A DNA stretch of 64,000 nt from an uncultured Clostridium sp. (lineage in GTDB: Bacteria; Bacillota; Clostridia; Lachnospirales; Lachnospiraceae): the NCBI GenBank assembly GCA_900538475.1, contig UPYT01000003.1, forward strand, positions 62,001 to 126,000, written 5' to 3'. Every line of letters begins with the position of its first letter. Position 1 is the first letter of the stretch. Of this stretch, positions 17,792 through 26,550 are shown piece after piece. The notes below the pieces were generated by a model. The model searched no databases. It was not told the origin of the DNA and saw nothing but the letters and a program-made list of their open reading frames with translations. The translations under genes and the position numbers were made by a program.

Positions 17792-18232
17792 ATGAAAATT
17801 GCAATGGGAAATGACCACAGTGCAGTAGAGATGAAGGAAGCAATGAAGGCATATGTAGAGAGCAAGGGATATGAGGTTATTGATTTCGGAACCAATTCAA
17901 CCGAAAGCTGTGACTATCCGGAGTTTGGGGAAAAGGTGGGCCGTGCCGTAGCATCAGGTGAAGCAGATTATGGTATTGCTATCTGCGGTACAGGCATCGG
18001 CATTGGCATTGCAGCAGGAAAGGTAAAGGGGGTTCGTGTCTGCACCTGCAGCGAGCCTTACAGCGCAAGACTTTCCAGAATGCACAACAATACAAATGTG
18101 CTGACCTTCGGCGCCCGTGTAATCGGCGTGGAAATGGCAAAGATGATTGTAGATGAGTGGCTGGACAACAAATATGAAGGAGGCCGTCACGATCGGAGAG
18201 TCCAGATGCTGGGAGAGATTGAGAACCGGTAA
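17792..18232 (+). CDS. rpiB: ribose-5-phosphate isomerase B
   Basis: 146 residues, the usual RpiB length. It interconverts ribose-5-phosphate and ribulose-5-phosphate. Motifs are AMGNDHSAVEMKE at the N-terminus, GIAICGTGIGIGIAAGK containing the catalytic-region Cys, and HNNTNVLTFGARVIG. AAGGAG precedes the ATG at 17792. It forms a two-gene unit with aroC and is followed by a terminator. A longer paralogue of different substrate is at 6303. Confidence 0.93.
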   Translation: MKIAMGNDHSAVEMKEAMKAYVESKGYEVIDFGTNSTESCDYPEFGEKVGRAVASGEADYGIAICGTGIGIGIAAGKVKGVRVCTCSEPYSARLSRMHNNTNVLTFGARVIGVEMAKMIVDEWLDNKYEGGRHDRRVQMLGEIENR

Positions 18233-18310
18233 GGAAATTAAAGAACAGATGGAAGGCTGCAAACTGGAACAGCTGGGCCACCTGGAGAATAACAAAAATG
18301 ATGGATTTTG

Positions 18311-18343
18311 CCGTCAGCCGAATAACAGGCTGGCGGTATTTTT
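18311..18343 (+). terminator. terminator after aroC-rpiB
   Basis: CCGTCAGCC / GGCTGGCGG stem with an 8-nt loop, followed by TATTTTT. The remaining bases up to about 18546 hold no convincing gene or motif. Confidence 0.75.
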
Positions 18344-18546
18344 CTATACACAATATCAGAAGCAGATTTTGCATTTTGAAAGGAAACTGCAGGAGCCTGT
18401 ACAAGATTCCAAGATGCATATGCTAATAAACAGGCCCGGAGGTAGATTCCAGCGGAACCTTGATTTTCTGGAAACACAAATAAAAGGTGATACAGAGAAT
18501 ATCAATGAAGGAAAACAATGGAACAAAAGAAAGGATAAAAGAAAAC

Positions 18547-18583
18547 GGGGCTGCCGCACAAATTTGAACTGTGCAACAGCCCC
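18547..18583 (-). terminator. terminator of asnA
   Basis: GGGGCTG and GCACA arms pair with TGTGC and CAGCCCC. Read on the minus strand it is followed by GTTTTCTTTT, about 35 bp after the asnA stop. Confidence 0.75.
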
Positions 18584-18615
18584 AATATTGGTATAATATC
18601 CCGAACTCCAGGATA

Positions 18616-19623
18616 CTACAGCAAAATAATATTGTGCTCGCGGCAGATTTTTCTCATCTCCTCCGGCCAGATGCTTGCCTGAACCTCGCCAACATGAACG
18701 CGATCCAGAAGAAGCATGCAGAGACGGGACTGTCCGATACCGCCGCCAATGGTACAGGGAAGCTCGCCGTTTAAGAGCATCTTGTGATAGGGAAGATCTT
18801 TGCGTTCCTCACAGCCGGCCTTTTTTAACTGCTCGGCCAGAGAGGTCTCGTCTACACGGATTCCCATGCTGGAGATTTCCAGAGCACAGCCCAGTTTCTC
18901 AAACCAGAACAGAATATCGCCGTTTAACTGCCAGTCATCATAGTCCGGCGCCCGTCCGTCATGGGGCTCGCCGCTTTTCAGCTTGTCTCCTATTTTCATC
19001 AGGAAGACACAGCCGTGTTCCTGGGTAATGAGATTCTCACGTTCCTTAGGTGATTTGTCAGGCCAGCGATCCTCCAGTTCCTGAGTTGTAACAAAGGTAA
19101 TGTCGCTGGGAAGGCGTTTTGCGGCTTCCGGGTACTTGTACCATACCTCGTGCTGCATGTGCTTGATCACCTTGAAAATCGTGCGGACGGTTTCCTGAAG
19201 AGTTTCCACAGTACGTTCCTCTCTGGTAATCACCTTTTCCCAGTCCCACTGATCCACATAGCAGGAATGAAGATTGTCCAGCTCCTCGTCCCGGCGGATA
19301 GCGTTCATATTGGTATAAAGGCCTTCTCCCGGCTGGAAGCCGTAGGTCTTTAATGCCATACGCTTCCATTTTGCCAGAGAATGGACAACTTCTACGGTTT
19401 CTCCAGGAATAGATGCAAGATCAAACTGGACAGGACGTTCCACGCCGTTTAAATCGTCGTTCAGTCCGCTTGATTTTTCAACAAAAAGAGGTGCGGAAAT
19501 ACGCTCCAGATGCATTTCTCTGCCAAGCTCTCTCTGAAAGGTGTCTCGAATGTATTTGATCGCCTCCTGAGTCTCGCGGACAGAAAGGTGGGGATTATAG
19601 TTTTCCGGTATAATCAGTGCCAT
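18616..19623 (-). CDS. asnA: aspartate--ammonia ligase (AsnA)
   Basis: 335 residues. It makes asparagine from aspartate and ammonia with ATP. It resembles a class II tRNA-synthetase core. Characteristic blocks are [60 protein letters not shown] and the closing [14 protein letters not shown]. The family is ammonia-dependent and common in anaerobes. The gene stands alone between a minus-strand terminator and the panE-like gene. Confidence 0.96.
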   Translation of the reverse strand: MALIIPENYNPHLSVRETQEAIKYIRDTFQRELGREMHLERISAPLFVEKSSGLNDDLNGVERPVQFDLASIPGETVEVVHSLAKWKRMALKTYGFQPGEGLYTNMNAIRRDEELDNLHSCYVDQWDWEKVITREERTVETLQETVRTIFKVIKHMQHEVWYKYPEAAKRLPSDITFVTTQELEDRWPDKSPKERENLITQEHGCVFLMKIGDKLKSGEPHDGRAPDYDDWQLNGDILFWFEKLGCALEISSMGIRVDETSLAEQLKKAGCEERKDLPYHKMLLNGELPCTIGGGIGQSRLCMLLLDRVHVGEVQASIWPEEMRKICREHNIILL

Positions 19624-19726
19624 AGGTTTTCCTCCCGAAAATGTTCGTAATGCCTATCATGGTAGCATTATTGGGGAGAAATTACAAGTGTTTTTTCTGT
19701 TAGAGATCACACTTTTCCGTAACCGC

Positions 19727-20689
19727 TCAGCGGTGTATTTTCCTGTCGGCTTCGCATGGCTGAACGATTTCAGTTTTTTTGTTTCTATCTTCTATGGCGT
19801 GAATCAGCTCTACAATCAGCTGATGGGTGGGGGCAGGAACACCGCACTTTTGGGAGGCGCGTACTACAGAACCACTGATGGTATTCACCTCTGTTTTTCG
19901 TCCGGCTTTTAAATCAGCGCAGATAGAGGTAATGCCGTCTGGGGAATTGAGGGAGGTGAGGCGCACCTTTTCTGCAATGGCTTTTTCGTCAGCCTGAAGT
20001 CCCAGACCGCGGGCAACGGCAGCAGCCTCCTGAATCAGTCTTTCGGCAATGGACCAGGCATATTCATTAGAGGCAATAAAGCCCATGGGAACCTGAAGGA
20101 CTCCGGTTAATGCACTTAGGGACACGTTAGTAAAGAGTTTGTCCCAGATAAGCTGCTGGATGTTGGAATGAATCTGTCCCTGAAATCCGCAGGCATCCAG
20201 AGTTTCTTTCACTTTTGGAAGAAATCCGCTGGGATCTCCGGCGGGCATTCCGATATTTGTTTTTCCAGTTCCGCCCCGGCGCACATAGCCGGGGGCAAGG
20301 ACAGCACCGTTGTCCTCAGTTGTTCCAATAATAATATGATCTGCCGGTACAAATTCTGACAGAATATCTTCATGACCGGAGCCGTTCTGAAGAGTCATCA
20401 GAAAGGTATCAGGGCCGATAAGCTCCCGATTGGCCGAAAGAGCTGACCGGGAATACAGGGCTTTGACAAACAAAATCACCAGATCCATAGGGGGAAGGCC
20501 TTCTGAAGAGGTAACAGCAGAAGGATGGTAGGTGATGTCCTGGCCCTCTTCCTGCAGAATCAGGCCGTTTTTTTGAATATGTTCTACAGTTTCCTGGTTG
20601 GTGTCAACCAGCCAGACCTCATTCTGCAGAGATAAGTGGCCGCCGTAAATGGAGCCCATGGCTCCGGCGCCGATAACAGCAATTTTCAT
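19727..20689 (-). CDS. ketopantoate reductase family protein
   Basis: 320 residues. The N-terminal Rossmann motif is MKIAVIGAGAMGSIYGGHLS. LILFVKALYS, MTLQNGSGHEDIL and the substrate-region NVSLSALTGVLQVPMG fit 2-dehydropantoate 2-reductase (PanE/ApbA). It reduces ketopantoate or a related 2-oxo acid with NADPH. No pan genes are nearby, and the partner genes are a cyclase and an Ldh2-type dehydrogenase, so the substrate may be another 2-oxo acid. The cyclase gene ends 47 bp upstream, so the two are probably co-transcribed. Confidence 0.8.
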   Translation of the reverse strand: MKIAVIGAGAMGSIYGGHLSLQNEVWLVDTNQETVEHIQKNGLILQEEGQDITYHPSAVTSSEGLPPMDLVILFVKALYSRSALSANRELIGPDTFLMTLQNGSGHEDILSEFVPADHIIIGTTEDNGAVLAPGYVRRGGTGKTNIGMPAGDPSGFLPKVKETLDACGFQGQIHSNIQQLIWDKLFTNVSLSALTGVLQVPMGFIASNEYAWSIAERLIQEAAAVARGLGLQADEKAIAEKVRLTSLNSPDGITSICADLKAGRKTEVNTISGSVVRASQKCGVPAPTHQLIVELIHAIEDRNKKTEIVQPCEADRKIHR

Positions 20690-20736
20690 AATGTATTCCT
20701 TCTTTCGAAAAGGGCTGTTCTAATGAACCGATATGT

Positions 20737-21426
20737 TTATCTGGAAAACTCAGCCAAGCCTTCAATGGCGTAAGCACGTACCGGACAGGAATCAGCTCCG
20801 ATAATAGGAAGCGCAGAGTAGGACATGAAGAAGGTGTCTGTGGACAGCTGCTCCAGGTTCTTTAAAACCTCCAGGAAGACAATATCTACTTCCATCAGAA
20901 TATCATGGAAGGGTTTTACATCGGCTTCGCAGTTTTCAATAGAAACTCCGTCACCGAAGCCGACACATTTTACCTTATGGTTGCGGAACCACCAAGCAGA
21001 CTCTGCATTGATAAACAGTCTCTTATCCTCAGGGCTGTTGGTTGCAGGGGTAAAGGGCGGGAATTTCCAGTTGCTGTCCAGAATGACAATATCGCCTTCC
21101 TGAATGCGATCGCCGCAGGCACGATCCAGATCAGCAGCGCTGATGTGAGCGTTGGGTTCCAGGAAATCAATATTTACATAAATGGCACGGCCCATGAAGG
21201 TGGTCAGAGGAAGATCTCCTACAGATTTTCCATTTTCGAAATGATGATAAGGACATTCGCAGTGGGTTCCCAGGTGGCTGGTCAGATCCAGAGCAGTGTG
21301 GTAATCCGGAATTGGGCCGCCTGTGTTGTAACGGATCAGATGGCAGCGGCGGCTTTCCGTAGCCGGATCCAGAACCTTTGTTAAATCGACAACTCTTAAA
21401 TTTCCTAATTGATAAACAGCTTCCAT
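20737..21426 (-). CDS. cyclase family protein (KynB-like metal-dependent hydrolase)
   Basis: 229 residues. The family metal motif His-x-Gly-Thr-His-x-Asp/Glu-x-Pro-x-His appears as HLGTHCECPYH near residue 50, with Glu in place of the usual Asp. GDIVILDSNW and VKCVGFGDGVSIEN also fit. Members include arylformamidase and isatin hydrolase. A clear promoter (TTGACC-N17-TATAAT) lies at 21484-21512, and the diverging gene is an Ldh2-type dehydrogenase. The substrate is unknown. Confidence 0.82.
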   Translation of the reverse strand: MEAVYQLGNLRVVDLTKVLDPATESRRCHLIRYNTGGPIPDYHTALDLTSHLGTHCECPYHHFENGKSVGDLPLTTFMGRAIYVNIDFLEPNAHISAADLDRACGDRIQEGDIVILDSNWKFPPFTPATNSPEDKRLFINAESAWWFRNHKVKCVGFGDGVSIENCEADVKPFHDILMEVDIVFLEVLKNLEQLSTDTFFMSYSALPIIGADSCPVRAYAIEGLAEFSR

Positions 21427-21483
21427 GATAAGCTCCTCCTGTACATATAAAAAGTTTAGGTCAATGAAGTCTTTCTAATTCAC

Positions 21484-21512
21484 ATTATAGAGTATACCAG
21501 TATACCGGTCAA
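21484..21512 (-). promoter_or_regulatory. promoter of the cyclase gene with direct GGTATAC repeats in the spacer
   Basis: On the minus strand TTGACC (21512-21507) and TATAAT (21489-21484) are 17 bp apart. The spacer contains GGTATAC twice, 8 bp apart, a likely operator. GTATAC-centred sites are typical of FadR-subfamily GntR regulators; the binding protein is not in this window. Confidence 0.65.
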
Positions 21513-21522
21513 GGACTTTTTC

Positions 21523-21551
21523 TTGACTTAAAAAGAAAATTTATATAAGAT
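21523..21551 (+). promoter_or_regulatory. promoter of the Ldh2-type dehydrogenase gene
   Basis: TTGACT (21523-21528) and TAAGAT (21546-21551) with 17-bp spacing. It is back to back with the cyclase promoter, so one regulator at the GGTATAC repeats could control both. Confidence 0.55.
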
Positions 21552-21576
21552 GAAAAAAAAGGAAAGGAAAATATGG

Positions 21577-22581
21577 ATGTTAAGAATAAAATATGAAGAT
21601 ATGGTAAAGGAATTTAACCGGGTTCTTTTGGGACGCGGTTTTTCCAGGGAAGACGCGCAGGCAGCAGCAGAACTGTTTGCACAAAACAGTCTGGACGGAG
21701 TATACAGTCACGGGTTAAACCGGTTTCCGAGAGTGGTGGAATATCTGGATAAAGGGACGATTGATCCCCATGCAAGGGCCCAGTGTGTGATGGCTATGGG
21801 AGCAGCGGAGCGGTGGGACGGACACAGGGGATTTGGTCCTCTGAATGCGAAACTGGCCATGAACCGAGCTTGTGAGCTGGCGAAGCTGTATGGTATCGGA
21901 ATGGTAGCCCTGGGAAATAACAATCACTGGATGCGGGGCGGTACCTATGGCTGGCAGGCGGCAGAGCAGGGCTGCATTGCCATTTGCTGGTCCAACACGA
22001 TGCCCAATATGCCGGCCTGGGGCGGGGTGGACAGAAAAATCGGCAATAATCCGATTGTATTTGCCGTTCCGGGGCCAAATGGAAATCATGTGGTAGTAGA
22101 CTGCGCTGTTTCGCAGTTTTCTTATGGAAAGCTGGAGGAGCTGAGAATAAAGGGAGCAATGCTTCCTGTACCGGGCGGATATGATGAAAATAATCAGCTG
22201 ACGATGGATCCGGCTGCAGTAGAGAAAACAGGAAGAGTGATTCCCATGGGATACTGGAAGGGAAGCGGAATTTCTATTCTGCTGGATTTGATTGCCACAG
22301 TGATGACTGGCGGCAATTCTGTCCGGACAATCGGAACCTTTGAGGAAGAAGCAGGAGTATCCCAGATGATGATTGCCATGGATCCTGGGAAATTTCAGGG
22401 TGCAGAAGCTACAGAGCAGATGGTAAAAGATCTGGTGGCAGATTTGAAAACATCGATTCCCGCAGAAGAGGGGCGGGAGGTTCTGTATCCGGGAGAACGG
22501 GTAATTGCCACGAGGAAGGATAATCTGAAAAATGGAATTCCAGTGGTGGAAGAGAAGTGGAATGCAGTTTTGAAGATGTAA
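21577..22581 (+). CDS. Ldh2 family (malate/L-lactate/ureidoglycolate-type) dehydrogenase
   Basis: 334 residues from ATG 21577, preceded by GGAAAGGA. Family motifs are DGVYSHGLNRFPRVVEYL with the catalytic His, GNNNHWMRGGTYGWQAAEQG, and GNNPIVFAVPGPNG. The family reduces 2-oxo acids or oxidises 2-hydroxy acids with NAD(P)H; 2,3-diketo-L-gulonate reductase belongs here and the sequence would fit. It diverges from the cyclase gene and is probably part of the same catabolic pathway. The substrate is inferred only. Confidence 0.85.
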   Translation: MLRIKYEDMVKEFNRVLLGRGFSREDAQAAAELFAQNSLDGVYSHGLNRFPRVVEYLDKGTIDPHARAQCVMAMGAAERWDGHRGFGPLNAKLAMNRACELAKLYGIGMVALGNNNHWMRGGTYGWQAAEQGCIAICWSNTMPNMPAWGGVDRKIGNNPIVFAVPGPNGNHVVVDCAVSQFSYGKLEELRIKGAMLPVPGGYDENNQLTMDPAAVEKTGRVIPMGYWKGSGISILLDLIATVMTGGNSVRTIGTFEEEAGVSQMMIAMDPGKFQGAEATEQMVKDLVADLKTSIPAEEGREVLYPGERVIATRKDNLKNGIPVVEEKWNAVLKM

Positions 22582-22618
22582 AAAAGGAACACAGAAAATA
22601 CGGATAAAGAAAAAACGA

Positions 22619-22646
22619 GCCTGCCCTTTAGAAGTGAGGGGCAGGC
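22619..22646. terminator. bidirectional terminator between convergent genes
   Basis: GCCTGCCC (22619-22626) pairs with GGGCAGGC (22639-22646). A-rich sequence flanks the left and T-rich sequence the right, so it can end both the dehydrogenase and the flippase transcripts. Confidence 0.75.
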
Positions 22647-22654
22647 CCTTTCTT

Positions 22655-24307
22655 TTATCGAATCAGGTGAACCCTGCTGCACAGACGAAGAATTCTCATT
22701 CCAAAGGGCATATCAGGAAGCTCTTCCTCTGTTACGGATTTGGTCAGAATAATCAGAACTCCGTAAAGGATCATAGCCAGGGGAACACTTACCAGAATAC
22801 CCAGCTGATAGTATCCTGTAATGGAGGTTGTCAGCCGGTAAACAGCCAGAGCAAAGGCCCCCATAATAACGGAGGAAAGCAACGGCAGCAGGAACGTGGT
22901 TCGTACCTCCTGACGGTATTTTAAGGCTTTTCCGATAGCCAGCCAGTTGAGAATGCATACAGCCAGAGCAAAGGTTACATTTCCGATTACCAGTCCGTAA
23001 ACTCCCATGTTACAGTGCTGCAGCAGCACATAGACAAGAACGACATGGAGAGCCAGGGAGATGGCTGAATGGGTGACTGATTTGCGCATCAGGTCAATGC
23101 CCTGGAGCACCGCGTTGGTGACTGTGGACAGGGAAAAGAAAATAACAGCTGGCGCGCCGATGGTCAGCAGATCTCGTGCCAGAGCTGAATGATCTCCAAA
23201 AATAAGCTGCATGACAGGACCGGCCAGAACTCCCATGCCTACGGCACAGGGAATGGCAATCAGCATGTTGAATTTTACAGTCAGCCGGATTTTTTTCTGG
23301 ACTGCCGGGAAATCCCTCTGGGTTTTGGATGCTACAATGCTGGGAATCATAGAGGTTCCCAGGGAAGAGGCAATGGCTACAGGAACATTGGTCAGAAGCC
23401 GATATTCGCCGCCGTAGACACCAAGAAGAGACATTCGCTCCTTTTCTGTCAGTCCTTTAGCAGACATAATCTGCCCGAACATGGAATTATCTACGGAGCC
23501 GCTTAACTGATAAACAAACTGGCTCAGGATAATAGGAGTCAGCGTAATGAGCAGGGCCCAGAATACAGACTTCCAGGATTCTACAGAAACAGGCTGGGGC
23601 TGGCGATAAAGCTCTGCCTGTCTGTTTCTATGGCGAAGCATCAGAGCAGAAAGGAAAATCAGGGCAGCCAGAGCGCCAGTCAGGGTTCCTAGGGTTCCGC
23701 CTGCTGCACCGTAGGAAGCCGGAGAGGCAGTGTCTGCAAACCACCGGAGAAAGAAATAGGAGGCAACAATGCTGACTGCAGCGTGAATCACCTGTTCAAT
23801 AATCTGAGATACAGAGGTGGGAATCATATTGCCAAAGCCCTGAAAATATCCTCGTATAATGCCCATAATAGAAAATACAAGCACGGTAGGAGCCATGATA
23901 GCCAGGGGAAGGGCGCTGCCAGGACTTTTGAAGATAGTTTCTGTAATCCAGGAGGAGCCAAACAGCAAAATTGCAGTCATGGCAGTTCCCACGGCCACAC
24001 CGAAGGCCATGCCGCACAGATAGACTCGGCGGGCATCCTGGTAACGTCCCCGGATTCTTCGGGCTGCGATCAGCTTGGAAATGGCCAGAGGCAGGCTGTA
24101 CGAGGATAAAATCAGTCCAATGTTGTAGATTTCATAGGCAGTATTGTAATAGCCAATGCCTTCGGTTCCCAGAATACGGGTCATGGGCACCTTGTATAAA
24201 AGTCCGATGAGCCGGACAATGATTCCGGCTGCGGCCAGAATGCTTCCCTGAATCAGGAAGTTTCCAGAATCAGAGGATTTGGATGTCGTTTTGGTTTCGT
24301 TGATCAT
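22655..24307 (-). CDS. MOP-superfamily polysaccharide flippase (SpoVB/MurJ-like)
   Basis: 550 residues with about 14 membrane segments. ATG 24307 is chosen because GAGGAGAG lies 6 nt upstream. The opening GSILAAAGIIVRLIGLLYKVPMTRILGTEGIGYYNTAYEIY contains the SpoVB/YabM signature, and TAISGVLQGID-like text appears as VTNAVLQGIDLMRKS. Such proteins flip lipid-linked sugars; SpoVB acts in spore cortex formation and others in cell wall synthesis. Which one this is cannot be told. The gene appears monocistronic. Confidence 0.85.
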   Translation of the reverse strand: MINETKTTSKSSDSGNFLIQGSILAAAGIIVRLIGLLYKVPMTRILGTEGIGYYNTAYEIYNIGLILSSYSLPLAISKLIAARRIRGRYQDARRVYLCGMAFGVAVGTAMTAILLFGSSWITETIFKSPGSALPLAIMAPTVLVFSIMGIIRGYFQGFGNMIPTSVSQIIEQVIHAAVSIVASYFFLRWFADTASPASYGAAGGTLGTLTGALAALIFLSALMLRHRNRQAELYRQPQPVSVESWKSVFWALLITLTPIILSQFVYQLSGSVDNSMFGQIMSAKGLTEKERMSLLGVYGGEYRLLTNVPVAIASSLGTSMIPSIVASKTQRDFPAVQKKIRLTVKFNMLIAIPCAVGMGVLAGPVMQLIFGDHSALARDLLTIGAPAVIFFSLSTVTNAVLQGIDLMRKSVTHSAISLALHVVLVYVLLQHCNMGVYGLVIGNVTFALAVCILNWLAIGKALKYRQEVRTTFLLPLLSSVIMGAFALAVYRLTTSITGYYQLGILVSVPLAMILYGVLIILTKSVTEEELPDMPFGMRILRLCSRVHLIR

Positions 24308-24471
24308 ATACACTCTCCTCATAGGTATCAGCAGATTTTAGTATGGTCTGAAAAGCTGATTCCTATTATAACGCAACCGAGCAGGGCAGGCAAGGAGAAC
24401 GTTCTGGCGCATCCCGCCGTCCTGTGATACAATACCGGTATGAAAACTTCAGAACAGGAGGCATTTAGAGA

Positions 24472-25338
24472 ATGAAGAAAATAGGTTTTATTGGTGTGGG
24501 TATTATGGGTAAATCCATGGTTCGTAATTTAATGAAGGCCGGCTTTGATGTGGCGATTTATACCAGGACAAAATCGAAGGTTGAGGATGTGATCTGTGAG
24601 GGAGCAGCTTGGCGTGATTCGGTAAAAGAGTGTGTAGCAGATAGGGATGCGGTGATTACGATTGTCGGTTATCCCAAGGATGTAGAAGAGGTTTATTTCG
24701 GAGAAGGCGGGATTTTGAAAAATGCTCCGACAGGCGCCTATGTCATTGACATGACAACCAGCAGCCCCAAGCTGGCAGAGCGGATTTATGAGGAAGCAAA
24801 GGCAGTGGGGCTTTATGCTCTGGATGCACCGGTAACAGGCGGCGACAGCGGAGCGAAAGCTGGAACTCTGACGATTCTGGCAGGCGGCGACAGGGAAGCT
24901 TTTGATGCCTGCATGCCGGTATTTGAGGCCATGGGAAAGAATATTAATTATGAAGGAAAGGCAGGAAATGGACAGCATACAAAGATGTGCAACCAGATTG
25001 CGATTGCAGGAGCACTTTCCGGCGCCTGCGAGGCTTTGGCCTATGCCCAGGCTGTAGGTCTGGATCCAAAGCTGATGCTGGAATCTATTTCTACTGGAGC
25101 TGCGGGAAGCGCACAGATGAATAACGTGGCATCCAGAATTTTAAAAGATGATTTTGAACCGGGCTTTTTTATCAAGCATTTTATTAAAGATATGAAGCTG
25201 GCTGATGAAGAGGCCCTGGCGGCAGATGCCAGATTGGGAGTTTTGGAATATGTTCTGGCAATGTATGAAAAGCTGGCGGGAGAAGGACTGGGAGATCTGG
25301 GAACTCAGGCGCTGATTAAGTATTACGAAAAATTGTAA
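24472..25338 (+). CDS. 2-hydroxy-3-oxopropionate reductase / beta-hydroxyacid dehydrogenase family
   Basis: 288 residues. The N-terminal NAD(P) motif is IGFIGVGIMGKSMVRNL. The substrate signature is DAPVTGGDSGAKAGTLTI and the catalytic Lys region is GQHTKMCNQIA, as in GarR, MmsB and related enzymes. The substrate could be tartronate semialdehyde or 3-hydroxyisobutyrate. The AGGAGG site is well placed. It stands alone, diverging from the flippase gene, with its own gap before the next promoter. Confidence 0.88.
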   Translation: MKKIGFIGVGIMGKSMVRNLMKAGFDVAIYTRTKSKVEDVICEGAAWRDSVKECVADRDAVITIVGYPKDVEEVYFGEGGILKNAPTGAYVIDMTTSSPKLAERIYEEAKAVGLYALDAPVTGGDSGAKAGTLTILAGGDREAFDACMPVFEAMGKNINYEGKAGNGQHTKMCNQIAIAGALSGACEALAYAQAVGLDPKLMLESISTGAAGSAQMNNVASRILKDDFEPGFFIKHFIKDMKLADEEALAADARLGVLEYVLAMYEKLAGEGLGDLGTQALIKYYEKL

Positions 25339-25400
25339 GAAGCAGAAGTGATGCAGAGGATTGGCAGAAATCCTTAATGCACTCTTAATATGGGAATGTC

Positions 25401-25429
25401 TTGTTTCTCCAATACAAATTGAGTATAAT
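25401..25429 (+). promoter_or_regulatory. promoter of the chemoreceptor-like/recJ unit
   Basis: TTGTTT (25401-25406) and a perfect TATAAT (25424-25429) with 17-bp spacing, 66 bp before the ATG at 25495. Confidence 0.65.
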
Positions 25430-25494
25430 CGATGTAGCGGCCAGAAAAAATCAGGCCGTCCTGAATCGTTACAATAGAAAAAGGAGCCAGGACG

Positions 25495-26550
25495 ATGAAA
25501 ATAAAATCCATTCGAGATGTAAAAATCAGCAAAAAGCTGATGATATTGGGTGCTGTCAGTATTCTGGGGCTGTTTCTTATGGGAAAGGAATCCATTGCCA
25601 CAGCAAGACAGATTGATCAGGTAGGAGCAGAGCTGAATGATGTGTGGATGAATGCAGTGATTGCGGCAGAAGAGTTGAATACAGTGACCTCGGATTACCG
25701 GATTACAGAAAGCCGCCATGCGATTACAACGGATCTGGAGCTTATGGGAGCGCTGGAACAGGATATGCTGGAGCTGGAACAGGATATTGAAAGCCGGTTT
25801 CAGGAGTATAAGCAGCTTCCAACTCTGGAAGCAGATCAGATGATCATGGATCGGGCATATCAGGCATGGCAGCAATATCTGGAATGCAGTAAGGAACTGG
25901 TCGAAATCAGTAAAGGAAATGACCGGGAAAAGGCCACGGAGATGATGATGGGCGAGGCACAGCAGCGCTTTGACGAAACCAGCAGCCTGTTTCTGGAGGC
26001 AGTTGATTATAATAAGGATACAGCCATGCAGGCAAGAGATGATGCCGGAAGGCTGTATGATCGGCTGTCCCGGGTAAAATTGGTTGTAATCGGCGCTGTT
26101 TCCCTCATTGTTATCAGTCTGATTCTTTCTTTGATTCGGTCAATTAAGGAGCCGTCAGAAAAGCTGGCTGATGCAGCATGGCGGGCGGGAAACGGCAATC
26201 TGGATACGTTTCTGGAGTATGAATCTGAGGATGAGATTGGAGCTTTGACAAGAGCGATGAATGAAATGCTGGCTCGTCTGCGGGATATTATCCGGGATGA
26301 GACGAGAATGTTTCAGGAAATCGGAAGCAGAAATTATGAGGTGAAATCCGAGTGTGAGCAGGCATACCGGGGAGATTTTGCTCCGGTGCTTTATGCATTT
26401 GCCAGTCTTCAAAGTCAGCTGAAGGTGCAGGAAAGTCAGCATCAGGAAGAGCTTCTGCGTCAGAAGGCACACTATGAAAAAGAGTTGGCGGCGCTGAAAA
26501 TTCAGATATCGCAGATGGAAAAGGAAACTGAAAAACATGAAGAAAAATAA
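25495..26550 (+). CDS. 4HB-HAMP chemoreceptor-like membrane protein lacking the signalling domain
   Basis: 351 residues. A transmembrane segment lies at about residues 16-33. An extracellular four-helix-bundle-like region of charged helices follows to about residue 200, then a second membrane segment (VVIGAVSLIVISLILSLI). A HAMP domain (about 220-275) is next, with a segment like the start of a second HAMP/stalk (IGSRNYEVKSECEQAYRGDF). The chain ends in about 50 residues of Glu/Gln/Lys-rich coiled coil instead of the roughly 250-residue methyl-accepting hairpin. It thus has a sensor and relay but no CheA-binding tip. Its last 14 bp overlap recJ. An AGGAGCCAGG site precedes the ATG. A role as a membrane sensor acting on another protein is inference. 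Confidence 0.75.
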   Translation: MKIKSIRDVKISKKLMILGAVSILGLFLMGKESIATARQIDQVGAELNDVWMNAVIAAEELNTVTSDYRITESRHAITTDLELMGALEQDMLELEQDIESRFQEYKQLPTLEADQMIMDRAYQAWQQYLECSKELVEISKGNDREKATEMMMGEAQQRFDETSSLFLEAVDYNKDTAMQARDDAGRLYDRLSRVKLVVIGAVSLIVISLILSLIRSIKEPSEKLADAAWRAGNGNLDTFLEYESEDEIGALTRAMNEMLARLRDIIRDETRMFQEIGSRNYEVKSECEQAYRGDFAPVLYAFASLQSQLKVQESQHQEELLRQKAHYEKELAALKIQISQMEKETEKHEEK

